Positions 61,720 through 64,000 of a DNA stretch of 64,000 nt are shown piece by piece (position 1 is the stretch's first letter; each line of letters opens with the position of its first letter). Location: the NCBI RefSeq assembly GCF_964355755.1, contig NC_092673.1:437001-501000 (forward strand). The letters are read 5' to 3'. Under the pieces are notes generated by a model, which did no database searches, was not told the DNA's origin, and saw nothing but the letters and a program-made list of their open reading frames with translations. A program made the translations under genes and the position numbers. Source of the stretch: Antedon mediterranea. Lineage: Eukaryota > Echinodermata > Crinoidea > Comatulida > Antedonidae.

Positions 61720-64000
61720 TAGTATGTAAATTAACAAAACACACAAGCATTACCTCCTTTTCTAACAATCAATTATAGCAATCCTCTGTCTACAAGTTAC
61801 CTCTTCAATGCCTGGAAAAGAAAATCAATAAGTTAAGTCTTTTAAATGAATGAAAAAAATCTAATTAATGATCTTGAACGTGTTTATCCATGAAATCAAA
61901 CAACTACTGCCATTTCTAGTAGAGCCTTCACAGATTAATGGCCTTAAACAAACCCAAATGATTGCAAAGATTAAATAAGTAAGCGGTGTTCTTTCATCTT
62001 AAGAAACTTCAATGATGGTTTTGTTATTTAGCAGACAAATCCTTGGGGAGAGCAAACCCTCACTAATATTGATCAGGTATTGATTATATATAATTTAATA
62101 GCACTGTCTTCTTTTAACAGTTAATTCAGATAATGATGAAACATAATTGTAAATAAGATAAAAAGGGAAGGTACAAGGAAAATGGAACAAAAGACCTTGA
62201 TTTGAGTAAAAATCTTGTTACAAATCAATTTGTTTAATTAACTTAAGAAAAATTTTATTTTAGTATGTATATCATAGTAATTGGAGGAGGTAGTACTGTA
62301 CCTTTAAATATTGGATTCTCAGAAAATTAATTTACTTATAATTATATCGTCAAAATAAATAGGTGTTGTTGGGTCAATAACAAGTAAACCTACTAACAGT
62401 AACAGGAGCTATATGAAAATAGTGATTGCTAACAAATTGAGCAAAATACAGAATTACGTAAATAAACTACACATCTACATAATAGTTTGACAAATGGTAA
62501 CATATGTTGATACAGAATACACACAGCATATGACAGCACACAGATTGCAAAGATCTGTAACAGATCAGCCATTGATTAACTGTCATTATCAATAGCATTG
62601 TCAAAGACGTAATCATTTCCTCTTTGGAATTGGTAGCAATAATAAGGATTTAATTTTACGGTAATTGTTTCTTTTATTGGCAAGAAGCTGTTTCTTGTGA
62701 ATTGAAATTAAGCTTTTCGTAATACGATGAGTGAGAATATAATCGTGCCGGCAGAGGAGTGAAAGGGCGTGCAGGATTAAGACTGGATACATAGGGAGTT
62801 GCATTCAGTAAACCAGTTCAATGTTTTAAGTACGTCTATTGTCTGTGGAATTGGTGTATAATTAGATTGCTTTGATGGTGCTTAGTACCAATAATAACCA
62901 ATGATCCTGTTGGTTTACTCTGTGTTTTTCTCAAGTATAGACTTACATAAGAATAAACTTAAGAGGATCTATGTACAGTGGTGGATGTAATTGGAATTAA
63001 GTAAGAAAAATAAAAGTAGGCCTATCATAATTAAAGAGGTGCAGAGATGAGGCCTCAATGGAGAATCCATTCCCCTTAGAAGGAACAAATAACATGCTTT
63101 GTTGTTCTCGCTATATAATAAAAGAGTAGCGTGTAGTAGTGGTATAGTTCCACTCATTTCTACCCATAGAAGGTTATTCACAGATAACTGAACTTTAAAG
63201 TTAATTTGTAGAAATACCTCTAATTTCTAGTTAAAACCAACAGAAAAAACCAAAAAGTGCTTAATGCAAACATACGATAATTAAACATGTCAATTAAACC
63301 ACAATTAAACAGTTCAACACCTCTCACTGATGAAAACAATGTTTATGATGTTTGTCTACGGTCATCAATTAAATGCAAGTCCATTCTGTGGCTGCGAAAA
63401 TATTCAAAATATCTGAATTTCCAGAAATAAAGACCATCTGACCTGGATTTGTAGATAACAGATAAAATTGATGTTTTAATTGTATTCAGAAGTGGACATT
63501 AAACATGCATTCAATAGAGAACGTTAAAAAGTACAACATTAGTATCCAGTATAACATCTCCTTTAGCACCTCTACTATGAGGATACATACCTGCGAAACA
63601 AATGAAGAGAAATGCACAGAAATTTGTTTTATGCCAATGCCTATTCAGAGAACACTCATATTAAACAGGTTTTACTGTATAATAATTACAGATATTAATA
63701 TATTTTAAAATAAATAAATTTGAACTTCAATCTTATCATTTCAAGATATATCTTAGTCATAAATTCTGAATCATATATTCGTTGTTCATAAAAAGCTAGC
63801 AAGATCATAGGCTTATCCAAGATTGCTGACTGACCGGTCATGCATGCAGGACCAAAATCTTTTCTAGAGGTAGTTGACTTCTGACCAAACAACTGGGCTT
63901 CAATCTCAAGGGGCGTGGCTAGGGGCTTGAGCTAAATTGATAACCTAATATCATATCTAGCCTGGTGCATGTGCCTCCCTGGTGGCAGTCAGATACCTGG

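Larger units (their letters stand above)
57640..64000. other. Region upstream of gene 1, no gene recognised
   Basis: Open frames here are short and AT-biased. Contents: SINE copy 2 (58034-58194), three (TA)n tracts, a short hairpin (58212-58232), a repeat with TAATAGGGG-type motifs (60759-60880) and MITE copy 9. The rightmost 200 bp are richer in G+C but show no exon I can support. Confidence 0.45.

Overview
The window is strongly AT-rich eukaryotic DNA with small exons, GT-AG introns of 0.2-12 kb, many short non-autonomous transposons and a recurrent AGGCCT palindrome. I infer an invertebrate deuterostome, most likely an echinoderm, from the secreted Ig/EGF gene with symmetric phase-1 introns, the divergent bHLH-PAS gene and the repeat style. 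Species is not assignable from sequence alone.

Two genes are supported, both on the minus strand. Gene 1 (coding 56274 to 16995, likely start of transcription near 57.5 kb) can be assembled completely: ten coding exons whose phases all match give a 516-residue secreted protein. Its order is signal peptide, 12-cysteine module copy 1, I-set immunoglobulin domain, 12-cysteine module copy 2, two EGF domains, lysine-rich tail. The two 12-cysteine modules keep almost the same cysteine spacing over about 135 residues. I do not recognise a named family for this module, and it is the most interesting item here. Gene 2 is the first two exons (9999-9881 and 7455-7298) of a bHLH-PAS transcription factor with an AhR-like helix-loop-helix; the PAS exons were not found and probably lie beyond the left edge.

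Layout: 1-7297, intron or downstream part of gene 2 with a tRNA-like hairpin element; 7298-9999, gene 2 head; 10.0-16.99 kb, intergenic, with a foldback element and a 97-bp tandem array; 16995-57.5 kb, gene 1, whose introns hold six copies of a TA-flanked MITE, a TTAA-flanked element, several minisatellites and a G-quadruplex-like tract; 57.5-64.0 kb, putative promoter, tRNA-derived SINE, (TA)n tracts and another MITE. Nine MITE copies are spread over the window, three of them within 130 nt downstream of a 5' splice site. Most other open frames are short, AT-biased and unsupported.
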